From Symbiodinium natans (taxonomy: Eukaryota > Sar > Dinophyceae > Suessiales > Symbiodiniaceae), in contig CAJNDS010000890.1 of NCBI GenBank assembly GCA_905221605.1, positions 1,651,357 to 1,693,618 of the forward strand: a stretch of DNA of 42,262 nucleotides, written 5' to 3'. Both the position numbers and the translations under genes were made by a program. This document shows, one piece after another, positions 1-12,300 of the stretch (positions are counted from its first letter, which is position 1; the number at the start of each line of letters is the position of its first letter). The notes under the pieces were generated by a model. It was not told where the DNA came from. It saw nothing but the letters and a program-made list of their open reading frames with translations, and did not search any database.

Positions 1-891
1 AAAACCTATACCCTAAACCCTAAACCTAAACCCTAAACCCCAATATGATAGAGTTTTCCTCCAGGCTGGCCCAGGGTGCCAAAACCTGGGCCTCTACATT
101 CTGAAGCAAGGCATCACCAATTCATGAAGTCTAAGGAGGGACCCTAGCAGGGTTCATCTTATTCCCCTATATAACCCCTATATATACCTTATATCGACCC
201 TGTATACCTAAGTGGCCCCTAAATAGCCTTCAACTCACCCCTAAGGTCCCTTGTAAGGGTCCCTCCTCTAGTCCCTTGCCTTCAGCACTCGCGAAGCTTC
301 CGCGCAGGTCCCCCGTGGCCCGGGCCTACCCCGCGGGACGATGCAGCGCAGGAACAGAGGCTGGGCAGTCACAATAACACATGCGGGTTTACGAAAATAG
401 GGATCCCTAAAAAAAGACCCCCAAATAGTAGGATCCCCTTCTCATAAGGACCCCAATAAGGTACCCCTAAGGAAACCCCCAAATCGTAGAGAAAAGAGTA
501 TTCATGGTAAGAACGATTAAAAGAGGTGAAAATGAAAGTATGTAAATGTATATATCCAGAAGATCATAAAGGTAGAGATGGTAGTAGCGATATTGCAGAA
601 ACCGTAAAAGAGGATAAAGGTAATATCGACCATGCGGACATAATGATCACAATGATCATAAATTTCATAGTCATGGTGATGATAGTAATGATATGAGAAA
701 GATGATAACGGTGATAATGATGTTAGTGATGATTTTTTCGAAAAAACAACGGTGCGATGACAACGGTAAGCAGCATTAAGAGTGTTCACAATGATAGTAC
801 CGACGGTATTGAAAGCATGATAACAGCTTGATCGATGCCAAGGATGAGGATTCGTATTCCAACAGTGTGTCAACACTGAGGGGGTTTCAAC
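1..891. other. No gene recognised; degenerate telomere-like start
   Basis: The first 40 bases are degenerate CCCTAAA heptamers. The rest is AT-richer sequence with short motifs such as ACCCCAATAAGG near 430-465, and a purine-rich stretch at 500-800. Long reading frames cross 517-1245 on the minus strand, but their composition (runs of His, Tyr, Phe and Ser from AT-rich DNA) does not look coding. Telomere-like repeats occur in both orientations throughout the window, so this edge should not be read as a chromosome end. Confidence 0.5.
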
Positions 892-1215
892 TTGCAGGCT
901 AAGAGGGGCGAGGTCAATGGCCTGGACCATGCTATGGTCATGAACCTGCTTACATTTGGCACGAGAATCGCGCTCTCGCCCAGACACGGTGTGGCCACGC
1001 TCGCCGTCCTCGCAAGTGTCATCGCTTCTGGATGTGGGCGCTCGCGGTGTTTCAAACGGTCCATGCTTTTGGGACGTCTGGGCTTGGGAAATGCGCACCT
1101 GTCGCGACTTTCGGACTTCTGGGCTCTGTTTGGGGTCTGCACTGGCGCAAATCGGTTTGTTTCGGGGCTTGGTGTTGTATGTCGACGACCTCGGCTTGAT
1201 AGTGACATTAATTAG
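892..1215 (+). CDS. Unrecognised 107-codon open frame, doubtful gene
   Basis: An uninterrupted frame of 107 codons starts ATG CAG GCT AAG. Residues about 18-50 include a hydrophobic stretch (GVATLAVLASVIASGCG), followed by an Arg/Leu-rich tail. Frames are also open in parallel on both strands here, which is common in GC-balanced DNA without coding pressure. There is no telomere-like repeat within it, unlike the exons of this window, and no family is recognised. It may be a remnant of a transposon or pseudogene. Confidence 0.15.
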   Translation: MQAKRGEVNGLDHAMVMNLLTFGTRIALSPRHGVATLAVLASVIASGCGRSRCFKRSMLLGRLGLGNAHLSRLSDFWALFGVCTGANRFVSGLGVVCRRPRLDSDIN

Positions 1216-1282
1216 GGGATGTGCCCGGTCGCAGGTTTCGGACAAGCCCGCTCGGCCTGGCTCTCAACTTTGCAGGTGTCCC

Positions 1283-1426
1283 TACTTGGAGGTTCATGGT
1301 ACTCATAAACCGATTGTAACTGCACCTATAACCCACTTATAAGATCCTCAAGTGCCCTAATATGGTTATAAGTACAGTCAGAAGTACAGTTATAATTGGT
1401 AAATAAGTACCATGAACCTCCAAGTA
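1283..1426. mobile_element. TA-flanked MITE, copy 1 of 3
   Basis: This 144-bp element has near-perfect terminal inverted repeats beginning TACTTGGAGGTTCATGGTAC and ending with the reverse complement. The outermost TA on each side is probably the target duplication, as for Tc1/mariner-type (Stowaway-like) non-autonomous elements. The interior is AT-rich with repeated 'AAGTACAGT(T)ATAA' words. There is no coding capacity. Matching copies lie at 33427-33559 and 41666-41809. Confidence 0.85.
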
Positions 1427-1760
1427 CACCCTGCGAAGTAGGGCTGGAGACGTTATGCGTTGCTCACATGTTCTGCAACTCCTCAGTTGTAGGGTTTATG
1501 GTTCAGGGCTTCGGGTGACGGTCTAGGGTTTTTGAACCCCATCCCGCAAATCTAACCTCCAGCGGGGTTAAGATTGTGTGGTTGAAAGCTTTCTGTGGGG
1601 GTTCAAGATCTTCTCCTCGTAGCAGATAAAGCAAAGCGGTGCTGGAAATGAGTTTGGGGGCGACCCTTTTAAAACCCAAAAACCTCCAAGCCCCCAAGCG
1701 CAGAAAAACCCTCAAACCCCTTAAAACGCTTACCCGAAGCCCTTCCCCAAAACCCAAAAC

Positions 1761-2034
1761 CCCCCTAAACCCTAAACCCTAAACCCCCCTAAACCCTAAA
1801 CCCTAAACCCTAAACCCTAAACCCTAAACCCTAAACCCTAAACCCTAAACCCAAAACCCTAAACCCTAAACCCTAACCCCTAAACCTAAACCCTAAACCC
1901 TAAACCCTAAACCCTAAACCCTAAACCCTAAACCCCAAACCCTAAACCCTAAACCCTAAACCCTAAACCCTAAACCCTAACCCTAAACCCTGAACCCTGA
2001 ACCCTCAACCCTCAACCCTAAACCCTAAACCCTG
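1761..2034. repeat. Long CCCTAAA telomere-like array
   Basis: This is an almost continuous run of CCCTAAA with scattered point variants (CCCAAAA, CCCTGAA, CCCTCAA). It lies about 630 bp upstream of the first exon of gene model 1, and just before a change of orientation to GGGTTT-type sequence at about 2040-2165. The sporadic variants show it is an interstitial, ageing array and not an active telomere. Confidence 0.95.
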
Positions 2035-2040
2035 AACTCG

Positions 2041-2665
2041 GTTTAGGGTTCAGGAGCTTTTTAAGGGGGTTTCGGGAGTTTCGGGGGGTGTTGGAGGGTT
2101 TTTGGGGGGTTATGGAACGGGGGGGGGGGGTTTGGCGGGTTTGGGGGTTGTGGGGGGTTTTGGGGTCTTTGCTTAGGGCGCACGGCCCAAAAGAGGGGGA
2201 CCCTAAACAAGCACTAAAACTAAGACGGGCTCAGGTTCCGGAGGTACCGTGGTAACGGCTGGCTATGTCATCTACAACGAAAGCCTGTTACGGCAACTTA
2301 ATTCAGACACCAGCCACAGGTCAAATGAGCTGCGTGGACAGTCGGTAGGGATCCACATATTTGGTAGCAAGAGCCCCTGTCCATGGCTAGTATTGCAACT
2401 GCCCAGGGCACGCCCGCCTCTCGTTTAGGCTTGCGCAGCTTCTGCCCGCTGTGCTTTGGCCCGAAGGCATGATTACGTTGGGAGGTCTTCCCGAAAATGC
2501 GGGGAAGTCCCAGGATGGAACCATCTCCAGCCCAGTTGCTTTCAGCAACCGGACGTCCCACTACCTCCGCAGCAGGGCCTGGGACCCCCTAGGGGTTTGG
2601 GGTTTAGGGTTTAGGGTTTAGGGCTTAGGGGCACGACTGAAGGGTGAGGCAAAGCATCTCGAGCC
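2041..2665 (+). other. Region upstream of gene model 1
   Basis: G/T-rich degenerate TTTAGGG-like DNA (2041-2165) is followed by about 450 bp of unique sequence. A minus-strand frame at 2298-2561 (87 codons) is open but unconvincing. TTTAGGG repeats at 2596-2630 directly precede the start exon. Dinoflagellate mRNAs usually receive a trans-spliced leader at an AG. The AG at 2652-2653 is a candidate, but the site cannot be fixed from sequence alone. No TATA box stands out. Confidence 0.4.
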
Positions 2666-2717
2666 ATGTTTGCTGCGGGGCTTGCCTCGGCGGTGGGCCT
2701 GGCGGCCTATGCATACA
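2666..2717 (+). CDS. Gene 1 start exon, hydrophobic N-terminus
   Basis: ATG at 2666 opens 'MFAAGLASAVGLAAYAY', a short hydrophobic Ala/Gly-rich segment that could be a signal anchor. Ending after TAC A with a GC donor (GCTCCG) leaves one base. That base completes AGC with the first two bases of the exon at 4028, giving '...AYAYSYNLNRF...'. This ATG is chosen because the family, as I recall it, begins with a similar short hydrophobic stretch before the YN motif. Confidence 0.55.
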
Positions 2718-5700
2718 GCTCCGCGGCTTTCGTTTAGGGTTTAGGGTTTCGGGTTTAGTTTAGGTTTTAGGGTTTACGGTTTAGGGTTTAGGGTTTAGGG
2801 TTAGGGTTTAGGGTTGTTGAAGGAGAGGAGCTTGGGTTGCAAAAGAAGGGCTCAGGGTTTGGGGCTTAGGGTTCAGGACTGGGCCTTCATGGGATTGCTT
2901 TGGGTAGTCGTCCTAGGTAGCACTGCATTCGCAAACCCTCGTTTAGGGTTTAGGGTTTAGGGATTAGGGTTTAGGGTTTAGGGTTTAGGATTTGGGGTTA
3001 GGGTTTAGGGTTCGGTGTCCGCACACTCAACAAGAAGATGCAACCAACATGCCCACCCGCGCCAAACAAAGGGCTCATACCGGAGATCACCCAAACCCTA
3101 AAACCCCAACACCCTTAACCCTAAACCCAAAACCCAAGTCTTCTTTCCATCGCGATTTCAATGAAGTTCGTCGGGGGTCCTGGATCTTGGAGCGTGCCGG
3201 CTCAGGATTTGCAGTGGAGTGAACCCCCCAAAGAATCGAGAGGTTGCTCCAAGCTACCAAGTTACCCTAAGCCCTAGGCTCTGAGCCCTACAGTAGAATC
3301 CTAAACCCTGAATCCCTAAAGACTAAAACCTAAAACCCTAAACCCGTAACCCTAAATCACTATATGCCTAAACCTTCTCGCAATTGGTCGGCTCCCTTTC
3401 TCAAGTGGCCCGCAGAGTTGATCGAACGATATCCAAAAGAGCCCCCGAAACCCCTAAAACCTAAAACTCTGGGTTTAGATTTGAGGGTTTAGGGTGTAGG
3501 GTTTTAGGGTTCAGGGTTCAAGTACTCTCAAAGCCTAAAATCCCGCATTTATCTCCCTCATCTCCCTTTCTTAATGTTGTACCACCTCCTTTTCCCATCC
3601 TCCGCGTTTAGATATAGGGACCTCAATAAGTTTAATAGGGTTTTGGGGGGTATTAGTTGGGATGTTCCCCTTATACTAACAGTCCTTAATTGAGATTATA
3701 ATGAGGGGTACGAAAACCCCAATAAGGGGAAACATCCCAAGTTGTTTTAAGTATAGTTATAGAGGGACCGCAAGGTCATACTCTCAGTTGCAATTTCGAC
3801 CCCTACAGTAGAAAAATCCCAGGCTGGTCAGAGTAGTATACTCGAGTACTAGAGGTTTAGGGTTTGGAAGCGCGAAACCCGATTGCTAACCCTAAACCCT
3901 AAACCCTAAACCCTAAACCCTAAACCCTAAACCCTAAACCCTAAACCCTAAACCCTAAACCCTAAACCCTAAACCCTAAACCCTAAACCCTAAACCCCAA
4001 ACCCCAAACCCCAAACCCTAAACCGAGGCTACAACTTGAATCGGTTCAAGTTCGATGCCAAACTGCAGCAGGAGTCCCAATATCACTACCAGGCGGGCTC
4101 CCACGCACCTTTAAGGAGCTAAACCCGAAACCCGAAACCCTAAACCGTAAGCACTAAACCCTACATACTTCAGGTGGTCATAGGGATCTCTGTCGGTAGT
4201 ATCTTAACTTGTAGGTTTCGCGGGAGTGAACTGCCCCGGTATTGAACCCCAAACCCCTTAAAACCTAAACCCTGAACCCTAAACTTCCTAAACCTTTTAT
4301 CCCCTAAGCCCTGAATTCTAAACCCCTAACCCCTAAACCCAAACCCCAAACCCTAAACCCGGCAACCCTAAAGCCCATGCTCTTCTTTGGGGTTTAGGGT
4401 TTGGGGCTTTGGGTTCGTGGTTTAGGGGTGTGGGTTCTGGGGTTTTGGGGTTTAGGGCTTGGTGCCCAATTTGATGGCAGAAGGGTTGAGGGTCTCGCCT
4501 GCGGCACTTCCGAAGTGCGATCTTGGACGAACCCTAAACCCTAAACTAAACCCTAAACCCTAAACCCTAAACCCTAAACCCTAAAACCTAAAACCCTAAA
4601 CCCTAAACCCTAAACCCTAAGCCTTAAACCTTAAACGCCAAACCCCTAGGACATGAGAATTGAGCTCTGGAAGCTCTTCCGCGAAGACGTGCGCGACGTC
4701 TTCGAGCTCACGCGCGCCAACATGGACAACTACATGGCTCTTAGCCAGCATCCATGTAGGAGTGCTGTCCCTAAACCCTAAACCTTAAACCCTAAACCCT
4801 AAACCCGTAACGCTAAACCCGAAACCCTAAACCCTAAACCCTAAACCCTAAGCCCCTGAAGCTCAGAAGGGACAGCCCAAGTCCTCCTAGATAAGGGGTT
4901 CGGGGTTTAGGGCCCTGAGACCCTAGAAGGCACTCAACGCCTAGAGCCCCCTAAACCATCAATCCTAGAGTCCGCCACACCTAGCCCCGAACCTCACTTT
5001 TGTGGGGTAAGAATCCAGAGGGGAAGCCCGAATCCCAAACCCTAAGCCCTAGACCCTAAACCCTAAACCCTAAACCCCTTGCGAATATTGAGGGTTCCTT
5101 TCGAGCGTGCAGCGGGGGATTTCGCAACCTTGAACGTTCAACCCGAAACCCCGAAGCGCCGAAGTCCAGGGTCAGAGTAGCTACGAATAGTATTCCCTTA
5201 GGGTTCCTCAAAAGTGATACTATAATAGTCCCAAAGCCCCATTGTAATTATTTAAGCCCTAAAACTTAAACCCTAAACCCTAAACCCTAAACCCTAAACC
5301 CTAAACCCTAAGCCCTAAGCCCTAAGCCCTAAGCCCTAAGCCCTAAGCCCTAAGCCCTAAGCCCTAAGCCCTAAGCCCTAAGCCCTAAGCCCTAAGCCCT
5401 AAGCCCTAAGCCCTAAGCCCTAAGCCCTAAACCCTAAACCCTAAACTAAACCCTAAACCCGAATCCCGAAGCCTCCAGCCCCAGAGGTCGTGGGGGTCTT
5501 GATCATCGCCTCGGTCATGAACTTCATGGCTGTTGGGCCGCCCGCCTGTGTGTTCGACCCTAACATCAACGCCTTCTTCCCCGCTGAGTTGAGTTTGAGG
5601 TTCAGGGTTTGGGGTTTAAGGTAGGTTTCGGGTTTAGGGTTTAGGGTTTCGGGTTTCGGGCTTCGGGCTTCAGGGTTGTGCGCTTTCGACCGTCCAGATG

Positions 5701-7712
5701 ACTGTGGGGATTGTTCCGTGGCCAAGATTGCTGTCTCTGGCCTGGGACTCACGATTTGAGGGCTCGGGGCGAAGCCCAGCTGATTGACAACCAGGTATCC
5801 GACCTTCCCGATGGAGCCGCCCTGGCTCGTCGTCATTTGGAACAACAGCGCTTCCCGGCTGCATGTGTTAAATACTCAACCCTGAACCCTGAACCCTGAA
5901 CCCTGAACCCTAAACCCTAAACCCTAAATCCTAAGCCGTGAACCCGGAATCCTCAATCTTAAACCCTGGTAGGGGGGGGGGGGCTTTGGGGACTCAATGC
6001 TTCAAACAATAACAATCCCATAGAGTGTGCTTGGGGTTTCCCGAAATTTTGGTACCGGTTTTGGGGGCTATATTAGTTGGCTTCTGTGGTACCCCCTTTG
6101 TTTTTGGGAAATGCACATTTCCGGTTGGGAAGTTCCCCCACACGACCCCGCACCCCGTCCAGATTGAGGTCTAGACAAGGCTCAGTTGGGCTTTTTGTGC
6201 GGGGGTAGTGGAGAATCCCATATTTCCCGGAGTACAGGCAAGTGATTGAAGGTTGCCTGATTCAGACTTCCGGATTGCAGTCTCGAGCTCAGCAGGTTTG
6301 GGTGGGTCTGAGGGGAATTAGGGTTTAGGGTTTAGGGTTTAGGGATTAGGGTTTAGGGGACTTGTCCGCTCTGGCGCATGAGTGGCGAGTAGCGGCTGAC
6401 CACACGGGACTCGCAGGGGGGCGGGGCGGGCTCATCGGGCTATTCAGACCTCCGGGCTTACTTTGGCTTAATCGGGCTTAATAGGGTTTATAGGGATTCT
6501 AGGGCATTATTGGGCTTATAGGACGTACTCTAGGGGTAGTTACATGGTCCCTGAAAACTTGGCTTTCTTCTGGCTGGCTCGCAGGGCTTTAGCTTGTTGG
6601 GGTGGTTGCAGAAAATAGAAGAAGGAGCCTAGAAGTTAAACCTTTAGGAGGGGTTCAGAAGTCAGCCAAGGAGCAATCTTGTCGTATACATAGACTCTGG
6701 CCTAAACCCTCAGCATGAGAACCCAGGTTTGGGGGAGACTTTAAGATCTAGAGGCCCAAGATCAGGGGTTCAGGGTTCTTTCGGGAGGTTTCTACCCCCC
6801 CCCCCCAAGTGTGTTCAGGACTTTCAGGTTTTGGGAACTTGAGGGCTTCAGCGCCTGAGGGCACTTAAGGGCTTGAGGAATTCGGTTTGGGGTTTAGGGG
6901 TTTAGGGTTTAGGGTTCAGGGTTTAGGGTTTAGGGCTTTCAGGTCTTCTCGTGCATCATCTTCGGCATTGTTGGCGTCTGGCTGGCCATGCACGGCTCCA
7001 TCGCGGCCACCTCGGCGTCAACGAAGATCTTGACGCAGGCGGGAAACCCTAAACCCTAAACCCTAAACCCTAAACCCTAAACCCTAAACCCTAAACCCTA
7101 AACACTAAACCCTAAACCCTAAACCCTAAACCCAAAACCCTAAACCCTAAACCCTAAAGCAGATCTTGACGCAGGCGCGCTCGAGGGCGCCGGTCGCAGG
7201 GGGGGTTGCAGGCCATAGGCCTCATTGTGAGACGATAGCTTTGTCAGAGTGGGGTAACATTTTACATGTTTAAGGGTACTTAAACTCAGTAAGGAAGAGA
7301 AATCTAAATCTTTAATTGTATCCCAACCATGATCTAGATAGGCCCAGATCTTGGGCGTGTTCAGGGTTTAGGGAACACATAATCTAGGGGGCGGACTAAT
7401 TACGAATAGTATTCCCTCATGGTCCCTGTTTTCTTATACTATAATAACCCCCAAACCCTATTATAAATCAAGTTTTTCTTGGGGTGAGTTTGACGGCTTA
7501 TGGTCGTTTACAATGACGGGCTTCTTCGCTTAGGGTTCAGGGTTTGGGGAGCAGGGAGTAGGGTCTGCGGAAGGAAGCCTTTGCGTATCTCATAGTGGCA
7601 GTAGTTTCTCGAGGAACGCGCCTCGGTTTTTGTTGGTATTGGAGACGTTTCCACGGGCCCCAGTCCCAGGCGGTCCGTCCGCCGGTGGCAACCCTGGTGG
7701 AGGTCAGCCAGG
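2666..7712 (+). CDS. Gene model 1: multi-exon membrane protein
   Basis: Proposed exons are 2666-2717, 4028-4092, 4650-4736, 5487-5590, 5795-5849, 6943-7038 and probably 7670-7712. The first six join without a stop into 153 codons, and every junction keeps phase. The N-terminus is hydrophobic and Ala/Gly-rich. A charged 'LWKLFREDVRDVFELT' helix leads into a 'VVGVLIIASVMNFMAVG' membrane segment, and a second segment ends in 'GVWLAMHGSIAA'. From memory this pattern (YN..FKFDA, FRED.RD, MDNY, WLAMH.SIAA) matches a large family of uncharacterised dinoflagellate membrane proteins; the function is unknown to me. Introns use GC or GA donors with AG|G acceptors and are loaded with telomere-like repeats. 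The 3' end is not resolved and may continue beyond 12.8 kb. Confidence 0.65.
2718..4027 (+). other. Gene 1 intron 1, repeat-rich
   Basis: Predicted GC-AG intron of 1310 bp. It starts with TTTAGGG-type repeats (2730-3010), has a unique middle containing a hairpin element at 3657-3740, and finishes with a clean CCCTAAA array (3888-4023) running straight into the acceptor CCGAG|G. It is the clearest long example of the TTTAGGG-first, CCCTAAA-last layout. Confidence 0.6.
3657..3740. repeat. Short inverted-repeat (hairpin) element
   Basis: The arm TTGGGATGTTCCCCTTAT (3657-3674) is matched near the right end by its reverse complement (3722-3740) with a single-base difference in length. The loop is AT-rich. 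The size and layout suggest a small MITE or fold-back insertion within intron 1 of gene 1. Words such as ACCCCAATAAGG recur near 430-465. Confidence 0.55.
4028..4092 (+). CDS. Gene 1 exon 2
   Basis: The acceptor CCGAG|G directly follows the CCCTAAA array. After two bases completing the previous codon, the frame reads 'YNLNRFKFDAKLQQESQYHY' then Gln. The donor is AG|GCGGGC (GC type), phase 0. The motif YN.NRFKFDA...Q is what I recall from the N-terminus of the dinoflagellate membrane family. Confidence 0.7.
4650..4736 (+). CDS. Gene 1 exon 3, FRED helix
   Basis: The acceptor CCCCTAG|GAC is preceded by CCCTAAA-type repeats. The 29 codons are strongly G/C-ending and encode 'DMRIELWKLFREDVRDVFEL' followed by TRANMDNYM. 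The most likely donor is ATG|GCTCTT (GC type), phase 0, giving M|V with the next exon. The charged helix probably precedes the first long membrane segment. Confidence 0.75.
5181..5255. repeat. Short dispersed AT-rich element, copy A of 4
   Basis: Shares the order TACGAATAGTATTCCCT..., ATACTATAATA..., CCCAAA(C/G)CCC..., ATT(A/G)TAA.T with copies at 7399-7470, 13640-13720 and 32814-32860. It contains no coding frame. All copies lie inside or next to predicted introns, on the same strand. Boundaries are approximate. Confidence 0.6.
5306..5424. repeat. Homogeneous CCCTAAG variant array, 17 units
   Basis: Seventeen perfect CCCTAAG heptamers are embedded between normal CCCTAAA units. A single variant spread to 17 adjacent copies implies local expansion by slippage or unequal exchange. 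Repeated independent mutation, or telomerase synthesis of the canonical unit, would not give this. Confidence 0.95.
5487..5590 (+). CDS. Gene 1 exon 4, membrane segment
   Basis: The acceptor CCAGAG|GTC gives 'VVGVLIIASVMNFMAVGPPA', a clear membrane-spanning stretch, followed by CVFDPNINAFFPAE. The frame ends GAG TT with a GA-type donor (GAGTTT). The leftover TT joins the G at 5795 to make TTG (Leu). GA donors are rare outside dinoflagellates, so this site is inferred mainly from phase. Confidence 0.68.
5795..5849 (+). CDS. Gene 1 exon 5
   Basis: The acceptor AACCAG|GTATCC completes a Leu codon and then reads 'YPTFPMEPPWLVVIWNNS'. The donor is AGC|GCTTCC (GC type), phase 0. The PPWLVVIW start of a second membrane segment continues directly in the next exon. 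Other open frames across 5453-5899 on both strands are shadows. Confidence 0.68.
6943..7038 (+). CDS. Gene 1 exon 6, WLAMH membrane segment
   Basis: The acceptor GGGCTTTCAG|GTC follows TTTAGGG repeats. The 32 codons encode 'VFSCIIFGIVGVWLAMHGSI' then AATSASTKILTQ. The hydrophobic stretch joined to IWNNS forms a full membrane segment. The exon ends CAG|GCGGGA (GC donor) inside a 17-bp direct repeat, discussed at 7025-7177. Confidence 0.75.
7025..7177 (+). repeat. Telomere-like insert flanked by 17-bp direct repeats
   Basis: The 17-mer AGATCTTGACGCAGGCG occurs at 7025-7041 and again at 7161-7177. Between them are about 16 near-perfect CCCTAAA units. Removing 7039-7174 as a GC-AG intron (ACGCAG|GCG...ACGCAG|GCG) restores one uninterrupted copy in frame. 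This looks like insertion of telomere-like DNA with duplication of exon sequence. Confidence 0.85.
7175..7195 (+). CDS. Possible gene 1 micro-exon
   Basis: Directly after the second direct repeat the frame continues 'ARSRAPV' (21 nt) and could end at GTC|GCAGGG, a GC donor in phase 0. The following sequence is the poly-G stretch. It may instead be skipped, with exon 6 joining the site at 7670, which also starts GCG. Confidence 0.35.
7399..7470. repeat. Short dispersed AT-rich element, copy B of 4
   Basis: Begins ATTACGAATAGTATTCCCTC and continues through ATACTATAATAACC to a CCCAAACCC-TATTATAA end, aligned in order with copy A. It lies in the intron downstream of gene 1 exon 6. Confidence 0.6.
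7670..7712 (+). CDS. Gene 1 exon 7, probable
   Basis: The acceptor GTCCCAG|GCG gives AVRPPVATLVEVSQ in the phase required by exon 6, and a GTATGG donor follows. The frame stays open to about 7748 if the donor is not used. A second frame over the same bases reads Gly/Pro-rich (GGPSAGGNPGGGQPGYG) and also looks coding-like, so the frame choice rests on phase with exon 6 and on the recalled 'LTQ.VR.PV' continuation of the family. Confidence 0.42.
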
Positions 7713-7754
7713 GTATGGTCCAGCAGGAGGACCCCGGATTTTTTGAAGTCTAAA

Positions 7755-7850
7755 CCTTAAAACCCCTGTAAACCCGGCAACCCCTGTAAACCCTATAAAT
7801 CCTATGAACCCGATAAACCCTATAAAGCCTATAAACCCCATGTGCCATGG
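7755..7850. repeat. Minisatellite of TATAAACCC-like units
   Basis: Degenerate 9-12 bp units of the type CCTATAAACCC / CCTGTAAACCC are tandemly arranged. They produce a meaningless (GFI)n peptide on the minus strand. Confidence 0.7.
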
Positions 7851-8048
7851 ACCTTTAGGTATAATGTGAGGTCTTGTCCTTCTTTCCCTATTAAAACCAT
7901 TGAATGCTCTATGCCTGAAGCATGTCAGAGTTGGGTTTGGCTTAGCAAACTCACTCATCCTTGGAAACAAGTCGGAGGGGGCCTTTCTCTTTTTCAAGAA
8001 AAATGAAACAACTATGAAGTAACACAATAGCGAGTCACCCCCCTCCTC

Positions 8049-11350
<3,302 letters not shown>

Positions 11351-11865
11351 ACAGAAGTTTATCCCCTGTCCCTTCCGTTTCCATGGCATTTGTTGTACAA
11401 AGCCATAATGGTGTTAACAAAGTTCTGCCCTTTCGCGGCTGGGAGTGCGGAGAACTTGTACAACGAAAAGGAAGGGTCCGAAAGAGCAACGTTTTCATCA
11501 TGGCAGCTCTGCTAGGACAGTCACTTAGTTGTTTTTTTTCAAAAATTCAATAAGTTAACAAGACTGCTTTTGCCTATACGAATAACCAAACGAAAGTTGA
11601 AATTCATATGAATATTAATCAGGGTTTAGGGTCTAGGGGCGCCTAGGGCTTTGCTTGGTGGGCATACTTCTAATTTGCGGGGCATTCCATAACTCCTCCT
11701 ACTTGTTTGGCTTGTTGAAACAGACGGACCCTTCAAACACCTGAAACAGACATGCATGGTTAAGTTCATTCCTGTGGACCTTTCAATCTTTTTGAACAGA
11801 AACTTTCCTCAGACATCCTCCCAATTGTTTTGCTTAATGGGGCGTCCCATAACATGACTCCTCCT
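11351..11865. other. Unique stretch without recognisable gene
   Basis: Ordinary mixed-composition DNA with a 98-codon frame ending near 11553 that begins within the array. No exon with the AG|G and G/C-ending signature was found. A single GGGTTTAGGG occurs near 11620. Confidence 0.4.
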
Positions 11866-12162
11866 AAATAGAAATTCCCCCAATACTAAATTACGAGCCC
11901 GGGCTCGTGATTTAGTATTGGGGGGAAGCCCGGGCTCGAGCCCGGGCTCGTAATTTAGTATTGGGGGAATTTCTATTTCAAAGACTTCAAAGATTTCAAA
12001 GATTTCAAAGGTTGCAAAAGGCGGGGGAAACTCCCGGGAAGTTTCCCAAACCTTTTGCAACCTTTGAAATCTTTGAAATCTTTGAAATAGAAATTCCCCC
12101 CAAACTTCCCCAATACTAAACCACGAGCCCGGGCTTCCCCCCAATACTAAATCACGAGCCCG
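11866..12162. mobile_element. Nested fold-back element next to assembly gap
   Basis: A perfect 38-bp inverted repeat has arms at 11866-11903 and 11941-11978. Its right arm overlaps the left arm of a second, longer inverted repeat (about 11963-12031 with 12040-12100) made of TTTCAAAGA repeats. A further copy of the CCCCCAATACTAAA...CACGAGCCCGGGC module then starts and is cut off by the N run. This structure may be why assembly broke here. No coding function is supported. Confidence 0.75.
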
Positions 12163-12262
12163 NNNNNNNNNNNNNNNNNNNNNNNNNNNNNNNNNNNNNN
12201 NNNNNNNNNNNNNNNNNNNNNNNNNNNNNNNNNNNNNNNNNNNNNNNNNNNNNNNNNNNNNN
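12163..12262. other. Assembly gap (100 N)
   Basis: Exactly 100 N, a conventional placeholder for a gap of unknown size, between a fold-back element and a simple-repeat region. Distances across this point are not reliable. Confidence 0.99.

Positions 12263-12300
<38 letters not shown>

Noticed and set aside
1-40. Possible chromosome end (CCCTAAA at the left edge)
   Set aside because: The repeat is short and degenerate here, and equally telomere-like arrays in both orientations occur all along the window, between exons.
517-1245. 242-codon minus-strand frame
   Set aside because: The C-terminal half is made of His/Tyr/Phe/Ser from AT-rich DNA; there is no exon signature and several frames are open in parallel.
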